NCBI RefSeq assembly: GCF_004402595.1
Contig: NZ_SOFY01000049.1
Span: forward strand, 1 to 64,000
Direction of reading: 5' to 3'
Length of the DNA stretch: 64,000 nucleotides
DNA from: Cryobacterium shii
GTDB taxonomy: Bacteria > Actinomycetota > Actinomycetes > Actinomycetales > Microbacteriaceae
Under the pieces are notes generated by a model. The model did not search any database and was not told the DNA's origin. It saw only the letters and a program-made list of their open reading frames with translations. Positions 53,794 to 61,870 of the stretch are shown one piece after another. Both the position numbers and the translations under genes were made by a program. Position 1 is the first letter of the stretch. The number at the start of each line of letters is the position of its first letter.

Positions 53794-55280
53794 GCTTCAG
53801 CCACACGGATGCCGGCACGCCCGAGAACCTGTGGGCGGCGGCGCATCGGGAGGCCGTCGCAGCGGGTGAAGCGGCATCCGTCGGCTCGGTGGCCCCCGGA
53901 TCCGGACCACTGTCGCCGGCACCGCCGGTGCAGGCACTGTGCGTCGACGACTTGCTCCGGCTCGTCGTGATCGCTGCGCACCCCGACGACGAGACCCTCG
54001 GCGCCGGCGGGCTGATCGCGTGGGCCGGGCGGGCCGGAGTCCCGGTGACGGTCGTGGTGCTCACCAACGGTGAGGCCTCCCATCCCGGGTCCGGCACGCA
54101 CGACCCCGCGCGGCTCGCGGCATTGCGCCGGGTCGAGGTGACGGCGGCCATCGCAGCGCTGGCACCCTCGGCGTTGGTGCGCCTGCTCGACCTCCCCGAC
54201 GGAACCCTGGCCGGGCATCGTGACGAGGCGTCCCGAGCGATTTCCGCCGAGATCGGCTCGGACGGACCGGGAACCTGGCTGGTCGCCCCCTGGACGCTGG
54301 ACGGACATCCGGACCACGCTGCGGCGGCAGAGGCCGCCTGCCACGCCGCTCGCGGCCGGGGCGTCAGTCTCTTCGCATACCCGATCTGGGCCTGGCACTG
54401 GTCCACGCCCGGGGACCCGGTCTGGTCGGACGGCGTGATTCGCACCCTGGAGCTGGCACCCGAAGACCGTCGGCGTAAGACCCGGGCGATGGCCCTGCAT
54501 GTCAGCCAGGTGCAGCCGCTCTCCGGGCTGACCGGAGACGAACCGATCATCCAGGCGGCTTTTGCCGCGCACTTCGAACGCGGGTATGAGACCTTCATCG
54601 AGATCGAGATCGAGATGGAGATCGAGATGGAGATCGAGATGGAGATGGAGGTCGAGGTCGAGGTCGAGGTCGAACCGAGCCTGTCCGGTGCCTTCTTCGA
54701 GGAGTTCTACGCCGGGAAGCGTGACCCCTGGGGGTTCGAGACCCGGTGGTACGAGGAGCGCAAGCGATCCCTGACCCTGGCGGCCTTGCCTCGCAAACAA
54801 TTCCGGGCGGCGCTGGAACTGGGCTGCTCGATCGGCGTCCTCACGGCCGGCCTGGCCGACCGGTGCGACACCGTCGCCGCGGTCGACGTCGCGGAGCAGC
54901 CGCTGCGGGAGGCCCGAGCCCGGCTGGCCGCACACCCCGGCGTCACCTTCGCCCGGCGCACCCTGCCCGCCGAGTGGCCGGAGGGCAGCTTCGACCTGAT
55001 CGTGTTCTCCGAGGTCGGCTACTACTTCTCGGCGGTGGAGCTGCGCGAGGTGCTCCGGCGATGCCGCGGCAGCATGGCACCCGGTGGCGTGATCGTGGCC
55101 TGCCACTGGAGGCATCCGGTGCCCGAGTATCCGTTGAACGGCGACCAGGTGCACGCAGAACTCGGCAGGCTGGCCGGGTTCGAGCGCACGGTGGAGCATC
55201 GGGAACGCGACTTCCTGCTCGAGGTGTTCGAAGCCGCGCCGACGCGCTCGGTCGCGCAACGCGAAGGCCTGACACCGTGA
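53790..55280 (+). CDS. PIG-L family deacetylase fused to a NodS-like SAM methyltransferase
   Basis: 496 residues in two enzymes. Residues about 55-268 are a PIG-L/LmbE deacetylase: VVIAAHPDDETLGAGG (zinc His64, Asp66/Asp67) and LDGHPDHAAAAEAA (second His motif), which removes acetyl from GlcNAc-type groups. Residues 271-295 are 25 alternating Glu and Ile/Met/Val residues from a hexanucleotide repeat, acting as a linker. Residues 296-496 are a NodS-like class I methyltransferase (FYAGKRDPWGFETRWYEERK, SAM loop LELGCSIGVLT). NodS N-methylates a sugar after deacetylation, so the fusion may deacetylate then methylate one amino sugar (inference). Overlaps both neighbours by GTGA. Confidence 0.9.
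   Translation: MSFSHTDAGTPENLWAAAHREAVAAGEAASVGSVAPGSGPLSPAPPVQALCVDDLLRLVVIAAHPDDETLGAGGLIAWAGRAGVPVTVVVLTNGEASHPGSGTHDPARLAALRRVEVTAAIAALAPSALVRLLDLPDGTLAGHRDEASRAISAEIGSDGPGTWLVAPWTLDGHPDHAAAAEAACHAARGRGVSLFAYPIWAWHWSTPGDPVWSDGVIRTLELAPEDRRRKTRAMALHVSQVQPLSGLTGDEPIIQAAFAAHFERGYETFIEIEIEMEIEMEIEMEMEVEVEVEVEPSLSGAFFEEFYAGKRDPWGFETRWYEERKRSLTLAALPRKQFRAALELGCSIGVLTAGLADRCDTVAAVDVAEQPLREARARLAAHPGVTFARRTLPAEWPEGSFDLIVFSEVGYYFSAVELREVLRRCRGSMAPGGVIVACHWRHPVPEYPLNGDQVHAELGRLAGFERTVEHRERDFLLEVFEAAPTRSVAQREGLTP
54600..54674. repeat. In-frame hexanucleotide array encoding an (E-I/M/V) linker
   Basis: Units of GAGATC, GAGATG and GAGGTC alternate over 75 bp and translate as residues 271-295 of the fusion protein, joining its two catalytic domains. 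Confidence 0.95.
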
Positions 55281-56041
55281 CGGTCGGCGGGGCGGTCGGC
55301 GAGGCGATCGACAGGGTCATCGTCGTGGTCCCGGCCCGTGATGAGGAGGAGCTCCTGCCACGGTGCCTGGCCGCGTTGACCGTGGCGGTCGGGGAGGTCG
55401 CCCGCGTGGCAGGCGAGGCGCCGCCCGTGATCGAGGTCGTGGTCGTGCTCGACCGGTGCAGCGACGGCACGGCCGAGGTCGCTGCTGACTGGCCTGCGTT
55501 CGCGAGCATCAGCACGGACGGTGGCGGCGTCGGCCTTGCCCGCCGGGCGGGGGCGCGGCACCTGCTCCCGACGTTGACCCACTTCTCCACCGCGACGTGG
55601 ATCGCGACGACGGATGCCGACTCCGCCGTGCCGCCGAACTGGCTGACCGCGCAGCTCGCCTTCGCCCGCAACTCCGTCGATCTCGTGCTGGGAACCGTGG
55701 TGCCTGACGACCGGCTGTCCGACGGAGGCAGGGAACTGTGGGACGCCGCGCACCGGCTGGTAGAAGGGCACCCCCATGTGCACGGCGCGAACCTCGGGGT
55801 GCGTGCCGACCGGTACCTGCAGGCCGGCGAATTCGCCCTCGTCGACGGGAACGAGGATGTGCGGCTGGTTTCGGCGCTGCGCCGCCTCGGGGTGAGCGAG
55901 ATTCGTACCGAACTGATCCCCGTGCTCACCTCCGGTCGGCTCGCCGGGCGCGCCCCGGCGGGATTCGCCGGCTATCTGCGTGACCAGGCGGCGGGGGCCC
56001 GGGTCGGTGTGCTGCCCGACGCGGCAGACGTTTCGCTCTAG
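55277..56041 (+). CDS. Glycosyltransferase family 2
   Basis: 254 residues from GTG 55277. RVIVVVPARDEEELLPRCLA is the GT2 nucleotide-sugar start, VVVLDRCSDGTAEVAAD and TWIATTDADSAVPPNWL carry the DxD-like DAD motif for the metal. There are no membrane helices. The GTGA overlap with the fusion gene makes it the third gene of the operon, probably adding the sugar that is then deacetylated and methylated, or the reverse. Confidence 0.9.
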   Translation: MTVGGAVGEAIDRVIVVVPARDEEELLPRCLAALTVAVGEVARVAGEAPPVIEVVVVLDRCSDGTAEVAADWPAFASISTDGGGVGLARRAGARHLLPTLTHFSTATWIATTDADSAVPPNWLTAQLAFARNSVDLVLGTVVPDDRLSDGGRELWDAAHRLVEGHPHVHGANLGVRADRYLQAGEFALVDGNEDVRLVSALRRLGVSEIRTELIPVLTSGRLAGRAPAGFAGYLRDQAAGARVGVLPDAADVSL

Positions 56042-56063
56042 AGTCCTCAAAACGGCGGTGCCC

Positions 56064-57320
56064 TCAAAACGGCGCGTCGTCCGGGGGATCTGCGGTCGGC
56101 GGCCCGGTCGGGAGCACGGTGGCGGGCTCGGTGACGAAGTCCCGACCCGTTGGGGACGTCCAGGTCAGGATGCCGCCCGGTTGCTGGGTGACGGTCCACC
56201 GGGTCTGGGTTTTCAGAGCGTGGTTGGGTTTGCACAGGTGTGCGAGGTTGTCGTGCGCGGTCTCGCCGAGCAGGGCCCAGTCGTGGCTGTGGTCGACTTC
56301 CGCACCCCTCGCCGCCCGATGGCAACCCGGAAAACGGCAGGTCTCGTCACGGAGGCGGAGGAATCGGCGCATGGCCTTGGGCGTCTTGTACCGGTCCCGG
56401 CCCACCGAGAGCACTACGCCCGTCTCCGGGTGGGTGAGCAGCCGGGTGAAACTCGGCGCCCGCGATGCCAGATCCCGCGCCGTCGCGGGGTCGATCGGTC
56501 CGTACCCTTCCAGGTAGCCGGGTTCCTCGCTGTGCCCGAGGAGCGTCATCACCGGGACGGTCACGTGCACGGTGGCTTTGACGCCGGTGCCGACGCCGGT
56601 CGGGGTGACTCCGTTGATCAGCAGGTCGCTGATCACGTCTGTGCGCACCTGCGTGAGCGTGCGCTTCTCGCCGAGGCCCTGCAGGCTCACGGCGAGGTCG
56701 TTGGCGCGGGCGAAGATCGCCTGCACCAGCTCCGCGCCCGTCGTCAGGTAGAGGGTCGCCATCCCGTCGGCCTCCGCCTGCACGCACGAGGACCGCTCCG
56801 CGATCGACCGCGCGTGCCTCGCCGTGATCGTCTCCGGGTGTAGCCGTTCCCGGAGCAGCCTGGCCTTGTGCTTGAGCTTCGAAACGGTCAGGATCTGCGC
56901 AGCGGGCAGCAGGGCCTGTTCGAAGGCGGCGAGCCCCTCGGTGGGGATCGACCAGGCCTGCCCAAGAATCGTTTGCGCGTGCCGGTAACTGAACAGACCG
57001 TCTCTCAGTGCGGCCCGCGTCGCGGGGAGGTCCTCGGCCAGGGCCCGGCTCTCCGCGAGCAGGGTCTCCGCGGTGCGCTCCGGGATCCGCAGCGTCACGG
57101 CCAGTTCGCTGGAGAGCTCCCGTCTCGCGATCTCCGTCTGGTCCCAGAGGGACTGCGCTCCCCGCGGGATCTCCGCCGCGTGCGCCTCACTGAAGCGGCG
57201 CGCAGCCTCCACGGCATCGGCCCGCAGGGCGAAGCCTTGCGCGATCACCCGATCGGCGGCCGCAACGGCGTCGAAGAGCAGCCCGAGCTGCTCCTGGGTG
57301 GTGCTCACGGTGGTGGACAT
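56064..57320 (-). CDS. DUF222/HNH endonuclease
   Basis: 418 residues. The long N-terminal DUF222 region is helical (RRFSEAHAAEIPRGAQSLWD on). The C-terminal HNH domain has RLRDETCRFPGCHRAARGAE, VDHSHDWALLGETAHDNLAH and LCKPNHALKTQTRW, with both Cys and the catalytic His residues. Many actinobacteria carry several copies of this family, often near mobile or repeated sequences; the function is unknown. Two copies of CCTCAAAACGGCG at 56043-56075 flank its 3' end. Confidence 0.9.
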   Translation of the reverse strand: MSTTVSTTQEQLGLLFDAVAAADRVIAQGFALRADAVEAARRFSEAHAAEIPRGAQSLWDQTEIARRELSSELAVTLRIPERTAETLLAESRALAEDLPATRAALRDGLFSYRHAQTILGQAWSIPTEGLAAFEQALLPAAQILTVSKLKHKARLLRERLHPETITARHARSIAERSSCVQAEADGMATLYLTTGAELVQAIFARANDLAVSLQGLGEKRTLTQVRTDVISDLLINGVTPTGVGTGVKATVHVTVPVMTLLGHSEEPGYLEGYGPIDPATARDLASRAPSFTRLLTHPETGVVLSVGRDRYKTPKAMRRFLRLRDETCRFPGCHRAARGAEVDHSHDWALLGETAHDNLAHLCKPNHALKTQTRWTVTQQPGGILTWTSPTGRDFVTEPATVLPTGPPTADPPDDAPF

Positions 57321-57520
57321 GCCTCGACTCTAGGCGCACCCTCCGACATCCCCTGAGAACAGGAAAAGCCGGTGGATAACTTGATCAAGCTGCTTTTGTG
57401 GAGGACGAGAGCAGGCTCTCACCCGCGCCGGATCCGGTACCGGACGTGAGCACGCACGGGGGAACCCAGTGCGACCAGCGGGTGATCGAACTCGTCGACC
57501 ATGCTCATCCGCAACCGCTC

Positions 57521-57715
57521 TCAGTGGGGCGGGAGAGCACCGCATTGCCTCGGGATCCGTCCGGCTCCACGACTCGCTCGCCGGGGAAAGCTCGCACCTC
57601 GTACTGCCGGACCGGCACCGCGAACGATCACCTCGGTAGTGGTGCCGCCGCCGTTCCGCCACGGGACCGGCACGCGCTCGGTGGCCGGCAGCCAGGCCAG
57701 GCCGGCGTCAGGCAT
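57521..57715 (-). pseudogene. hutD: Truncated hutD
   Basis: ATG 57715 overlaps the hutI stop by 8 bases, as expected for an operon. The first 33 residues, MPDAGLAWLPATERVPVPWR then NGGGTTTEVIVRG, contain the HutD signature WRNGGGTT. After about 57616 the frame loses all similarity (AGPAVRGASFPRRASRGAG...) and stops at 57521, whereas HutD normally has about 190 residues. No other HutD segment is seen before the HNH gene. The rest of the gene was lost by a deletion or rearrangement. Confidence 0.8.
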
Positions 57716-58940
57716 CCGTGCGACCAGAGGCATCAGAGCCACCAGAGCCGTCCAGCCCATCCGAGCCCTCCAGCCCACAGAGCCGGCTCCGCACGCCCCG
57801 CCGCCAGACGGCCAAGGTGAGCGGCACCCCCGGCCGGTAGGCCAGATGGGCGACGGATGGCGCGTCGAGCACCTGCAGGTCTGCCCACCCGCCCACCCGC
57901 AGCGACCCGGCCGCATCCGCCCCGTTCTCGCGGCCGACTGCCGCGGCGGCACCGCGGGTCGCCGCCCAGACGGCCTCGTCGATGGTCAGCCCCATCTGCA
58001 GCACCGCCGTCGAAACACAGAACGGCATCGACGTCGTGTACGAGGTGCCCGGGTTGCAGTTGGTGGCCAGGGCGATCCTCGCCCCTGCGCCGAGCAGCCT
58101 CCGGGCCGGCGGGAACGGCTGCCGGGTGGACAGGTCGCAGGCCGGCAGCAGCGTCGCCACGGTCGCCCCGCCCGCGAGCGCCTCGATGTCGCGCTCCTTC
58201 AGGTGATTGCAGTGGTCGACGCTCGCGGCGCCGAGCTCGACCGCGAGCCGCACCCCGCCGCTGAAGCCGAGCTGGTTGCCGTGCACGCGCACGCCGAGGC
58301 CGGCCGCGCGGCCGGCGAGCAGCACCTCCCGGCTCTCCTCCACGTCGAACGCGCCGACCTCGCAGAACGCGTCGATGTAGTCGGCATAAGGGGCCACCGC
58401 GGCGAGCATCGGCCCGGTGACCAGATCGAGGTAGTCGCGCCGGTCGATTCCGTCCGGCACGAGGTGGGCGCCGAGGAACGTGACCACGTCGGCCACGGAT
58501 GTCGCGGCGCGCGCCGACCGGGTCTCGCTCGCCAGGTCGAGGCCGTAGCCGGTCTTCGTCTCCAGGAACGTGGTGCCCTGGGCCTCGGCCTCCCGCCGCA
58601 GCCGGGCGGCTCCCCGGGCGAGCTGTTCCTCGCTCGCCGCCCGGGTCGCGGCCACGGTGGTGTTGATGCCGCCCGCGGCATAGCGCTGCCCCGCCATCCG
58701 GGCCTCGAATTCCGCGGCCCGGTCGCCCGCGAAGACCAGGTGGGTGTGCGTGTCGACCCAGCCGGGCAGCACGGCGCGACCGCCGACATCCGTGCGGGTG
58801 TCGGCCGCGGGGGCCGCGGAGGCCGGGCCGATCCACAGGATCCGGCCCGCCTCGATCACGAGCGCGGCGTCGTTGAGGCGGGCGCGGTCATCGGCCTGGG
58901 TGGTCAGTTCGCGGATGCCGGTGATCAGTTCGGTGGTCAT
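57708..58940 (-). CDS. hutI: Imidazolonepropionase
   Basis: 410 residues. LPGWVDTHTHLVFAGDRAAEF gives the first two His metal ligands, and the remaining ligands lie in VRVHGNQLGFSGG, SVDHCNHLKERDIE and ATNCNPGTSYTTSMPFCVS. It opens imidazolonepropionate to formiminoglutamate. The C-terminus is a Gly/Ser-rich tail LEGSDGLDGSGGSDASG from a short in-frame repeat. Its start overlaps the hutF stop by ATGA, so hutF, hutI and the broken hutD are one unit. Confidence 0.96.
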   Translation of the reverse strand: MTTELITGIRELTTQADDRARLNDAALVIEAGRILWIGPASAAPAADTRTDVGGRAVLPGWVDTHTHLVFAGDRAAEFEARMAGQRYAAGGINTTVAATRAASEEQLARGAARLRREAEAQGTTFLETKTGYGLDLASETRSARAATSVADVVTFLGAHLVPDGIDRRDYLDLVTGPMLAAVAPYADYIDAFCEVGAFDVEESREVLLAGRAAGLGVRVHGNQLGFSGGVRLAVELGAASVDHCNHLKERDIEALAGGATVATLLPACDLSTRQPFPPARRLLGAGARIALATNCNPGTSYTTSMPFCVSTAVLQMGLTIDEAVWAATRGAAAAVGRENGADAAGSLRVGGWADLQVLDAPSVAHLAYRPGVPLTLAVWRRGVRSRLCGLEGSDGLDGSGGSDASGRTDA

Positions 58941-60484
58941 GGTCGGTCTCCTGGTGCGCGACTGGCAGTGTCTGAAGAGGCCGGATCGACGGCGGCAGCG
59001 GCAGTAGAAAGGGATGCGGTGGCGGAGTCGTCGACCGCTTCAAGCGCGTCGGCCGCGTCAAGTTCGGCGAGGGCGTCCCGCAGCAGGACCTCGGGACGCA
59101 GCGAGCCCCCGGGGCCGGCCGCGGTCCCGCCGGGAACGAGAATGCCCGCGTCGGCGACGACCCGGCCGCCCACGATCACCCGGCGCACGTCGGCCGCCGT
59201 GGCCGTCAGCGGCAGCTGGCCCGGCAGCGACCCGGCGGTGCGGATGCTGTCGGCGGCCACCTCCACCAGGTCGCAGAGGTCTCCCGGACGCGACCGGTTG
59301 TCGCCGAGGCCGAGGCACACATAGCCGTTCCGGCTCCCGGCGGACAGGAGTTCGGCCGGGGCGAAACGGCCGCGCCGGCCCGACGCGAGCCGCTCGCCCG
59401 CCTCCAGGCCGCGCAGTTCGAGCAGGGGGTCGACGACGGCGTTCTGGTCGGAGCCGATAGCGATCCGGGCGCCGGCCTGCTGCAGTCGGAGGGCGGGGCC
59501 GATCCCGTCGCCCAGGTCGGCCTCCGTGGTCGGGCAGATCACGACCGTTGCCCCGGATGCCCCGATCAGCGCCACATCGTCGTCGGTGAGGTGCGTGGCG
59601 TGCACGAGGCTCAGCCGCGGCTCGAGCGCGCCGATCCCGGCGAGGACGCCGGTCGGGGTGCCGCCGTAGGCGGCCAGGCAGTCCGCGTTCTCCTGCGGCT
59701 GCTCGGACACGTGAATGTGCAGGGGAACGCCAGCGGGCAGCCCTCGCAGCACCTCGCGCATCGCGTCGGGCGTCACGGCGCGCACGGAGTGGATCGCGGC
59801 GCCCAGGCTGATCCGGGGGTCGGCATCCGTCTCGCTGTGCGCTCCCATCCCGGTCTCGGCGGCTGCGTCGCTCGCGAGCGCTGCGCGCAGCGAGTGCCAC
59901 CGCGCCAGCCAGCCGGCCGCCGAGCCGTCGCCGAACGCGCGCTGGCCCGGCTCGAGCGGTGACCCGATGCCGCCGGCCAGGTAGAGCGTGTCGAGCAGCA
60001 CCAGACGGATGCCGACCGACCGCGCCGCCTCCGCCAGCGCGAGCTCCATGGCGTGTTCCCGGGGGTACCGGCTGCCGTCTTGCCGGTGGTGCAGGTAGTG
60101 GAACTCGCCGACCGCGGTGAACCCGCTGACCAGCATCTCGGCGAAAACCGCGCGGGCCAGCGCGAAGTAGCGGTCGGGGTCGAGGCGGCCGGCCACCCGG
60201 TACATCTCCTCGCGCCACTGCCAGAAGTCGCCGCCGCCGGCGTGGGTGCGGCCGCGCAGCGCCCGGTGGAACGCGTGCGAGTGGGCGTTGGCCAGCCCGG
60301 GCAGCACGGTGCCGAGCCGCACGTCCGTCGATCGCGGCAGGGTTCCGGGCGTGACCCGGGTGATGCGGCCGTCCGCGGCGGCCTCGAGCCGCACGCCGGG
60401 AGTCGGCACTCCGTCGATCAGCAGGGTCTCGCACCAGTAGGCGACCGCCGAAGCGCCGGCGGGCTCGCCCGTCGCCGCGCTCAC
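58937..60484 (-). CDS. hutF: Formimidoylglutamate deiminase
   Basis: 515 residues from GTG 60484, overlapping the M20 stop by GTGA. The amidohydrolase core has LPGLANAHSHAFHRALRGRT, IHVSEQPQENADC, LVHATHLTDDD and GSDQNAVVDPLLELRGLEAG, characteristic of HutF. It turns formiminoglutamate into N-formylglutamate and ammonia. The last 60 residues are an Ala/Asp/Ser-rich tail (DSATASLSTAAAAVDPASSD) beyond the normal end. Confidence 0.95.
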   Translation of the reverse strand: MSAATGEPAGASAVAYWCETLLIDGVPTPGVRLEAAADGRITRVTPGTLPRSTDVRLGTVLPGLANAHSHAFHRALRGRTHAGGGDFWQWREEMYRVAGRLDPDRYFALARAVFAEMLVSGFTAVGEFHYLHHRQDGSRYPREHAMELALAEAARSVGIRLVLLDTLYLAGGIGSPLEPGQRAFGDGSAAGWLARWHSLRAALASDAAAETGMGAHSETDADPRISLGAAIHSVRAVTPDAMREVLRGLPAGVPLHIHVSEQPQENADCLAAYGGTPTGVLAGIGALEPRLSLVHATHLTDDDVALIGASGATVVICPTTEADLGDGIGPALRLQQAGARIAIGSDQNAVVDPLLELRGLEAGERLASGRRGRFAPAELLSAGSRNGYVCLGLGDNRSRPGDLCDLVEVAADSIRTAGSLPGQLPLTATAADVRRVIVGGRVVADAGILVPGGTAAGPGGSLRPEVLLRDALAELDAADALEAVDDSATASLSTAAAAVDPASSDTASRAPGDRP

Positions 60485-61692
60485 AGCAGGCTCCGCAGCA
60501 GCGCCTCGAGCGCGTCGATCCCGGCCACGCAGTCCTCGACCTCGGCGAATTCCTCCGGCGAGTGCGAGATGCCGGTGGGGTTGCGTACGAAGAGCATGGC
60601 GCTGGGCACGCTCGCGGACAGCACGCCGGCGTCGTGCCCCGCGCCGGTGGGCAGCGCCGGCACCCCGCCGAGCGCAGCGGCGAACCGCCCCGCGAGCGCT
60701 GCGTCGAAGGCCACGGTGCCGGTCCAGGATTCCTCGGTGACGGCGACGGAGCATCCGTTCAGGCTCACCGCCCGCTCGACCTGGGCCGTGATCGCGGCGA
60801 CGAGCGCGCGCGTGCCGGCCTCGGTGTCGCACCGGGCATCGAGCCAGGCGTGCACGCTCGACGCGATCACGTTGGTGCCGCCGGGCACGACCTCGAGGCG
60901 GCCGACGGTCGCGCGGGCGCCCGGGATCGCCGCCGCGGTCTCCTGCACGGCGACGATTGCGCGGGCGGCGGCTACCATCGGGTCGCGGCGCCCGGTCATC
61001 AGGGTGGTGCCGGCGTGGTTGCCCTGGCCGGACACGGTCAGCCGCCAGCGCCCGTGCGCCAGGATCGACGAGGCCACGGCCACCGGCCGGCCCAGGTCGA
61101 TCAGGCCGCGGCCCTGCTCCACGTGCAGTTCGAGGAAGAGGCCGATCCGGGCCAGGGCCTCCGGGTCGGCTCCGAGCCGCCGCGGGTCGAGCCCGGCCGT
61201 GGCGGCGGCCTCGGCCAGGGTGATGCCGTCGGCATCCGTCAGGGCGCGCGCCCGGTCGGCGTCGATGCCGCCGGTCAGGAGCCTCGAGCCCAGGCAGGCG
61301 ATCCCGAACCGGGATCCCTCCTCCTCGGCGAAGACCAGCACCGCGCAGGGACGGGAGGGCGTGAAGCCGGATGCCTGCAGCCGGCCGATCGCCTCCAGCG
61401 CGCTGACGACGCCGAGCGGGCCGTCGTAGGCGCCGCCGCCCGGCACGGAATCCAGGTGGCTGCCGGTGACGACGGCATCCGGCCCCGGGGTTCCCCACCA
61501 GGCCCAGAGGTTGCCGTTGCGGTCCGTCTCGACCGCGAGCCCGAGACGCTCGGCGCGCAGGGCGAACCAGGCCCGCAACTCGAGGTCGGGCCCCTGCCAG
61601 AGTTGGCGCGAATACCCGCCGCGGCGGGCATCCCGGCCGATGTCGGCGATCTCGGCGAGACCGGCGAGGGTCCCGTGGGCCAGTTCGCTCAC
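60481..61692 (-). CDS. M20 family amidohydrolase in the hut operon, candidate N-formylglutamate deformylase
   Basis: 403 residues from GTG 61692, with GGGAG upstream. It is an allantoate/N-carbamoyl-amino-acid amidohydrolase-type M20 protein: TGSHLDSVPGGGAYDGPLGV, FAEEEGSRFGIACLGSRLLT, LELHVEQGRGLIDLGRPV and TGAGHDAGVLS contain the metal site. It sits between hutU and hutF. Because hutF makes N-formylglutamate and no hutG is visible, this enzyme probably removes the formyl group (inference). Allantoate hydrolysis is the alternative. Confidence 0.87.
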   Translation of the reverse strand: MSELAHGTLAGLAEIADIGRDARRGGYSRQLWQGPDLELRAWFALRAERLGLAVETDRNGNLWAWWGTPGPDAVVTGSHLDSVPGGGAYDGPLGVVSALEAIGRLQASGFTPSRPCAVLVFAEEEGSRFGIACLGSRLLTGGIDADRARALTDADGITLAEAAATAGLDPRRLGADPEALARIGLFLELHVEQGRGLIDLGRPVAVASSILAHGRWRLTVSGQGNHAGTTLMTGRRDPMVAAARAIVAVQETAAAIPGARATVGRLEVVPGGTNVIASSVHAWLDARCDTEAGTRALVAAITAQVERAVSLNGCSVAVTEESWTGTVAFDAALAGRFAAALGGVPALPTGAGHDAGVLSASVPSAMLFVRNPTGISHSPEEFAEVEDCVAGIDALEALLRSLL

Positions 61693-61870
61693 TCTGACTC
61701 CCACTCCCACATTGCGCACGTAACCGCTCGCGCGCCGCCGGCTCCGAGCCCGTGAGGGGTCCCACATCGACCCTCAAAGGGCTCGCGAAGGTCGATGTGG
61801 GACCCCTCACGGAAGAAATGAGCGAACAACCCCGCAGCCCCGACTGCCGGGCTCACTCCGACTCCCACAT
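61687..61870. repeat. Hairpin insert flanked by direct repeats between hutU and the M20 gene
   Basis: A perfect 21-bp stem (61752-61772, GTGAGGGGTCCCACATCGACC, and 61790-61810) with a 17-nt loop. It is flanked by near-identical direct repeats GCTCACTCCGACTCCCACAT (61851-61870) and the 61687-61712 copy, each reading the end of hutU (MWESE stop). The original junction was probably a hutU/M20 overlap that was duplicated when the hairpin entered. Confidence 0.8.

Noticed and set aside
57330-57662. 110-codon minus-strand frame between HNH and hutD
   Set aside because: Arg/Pro/Ser-rich, no homology recognised, and it overlaps the broken hutD in another frame.
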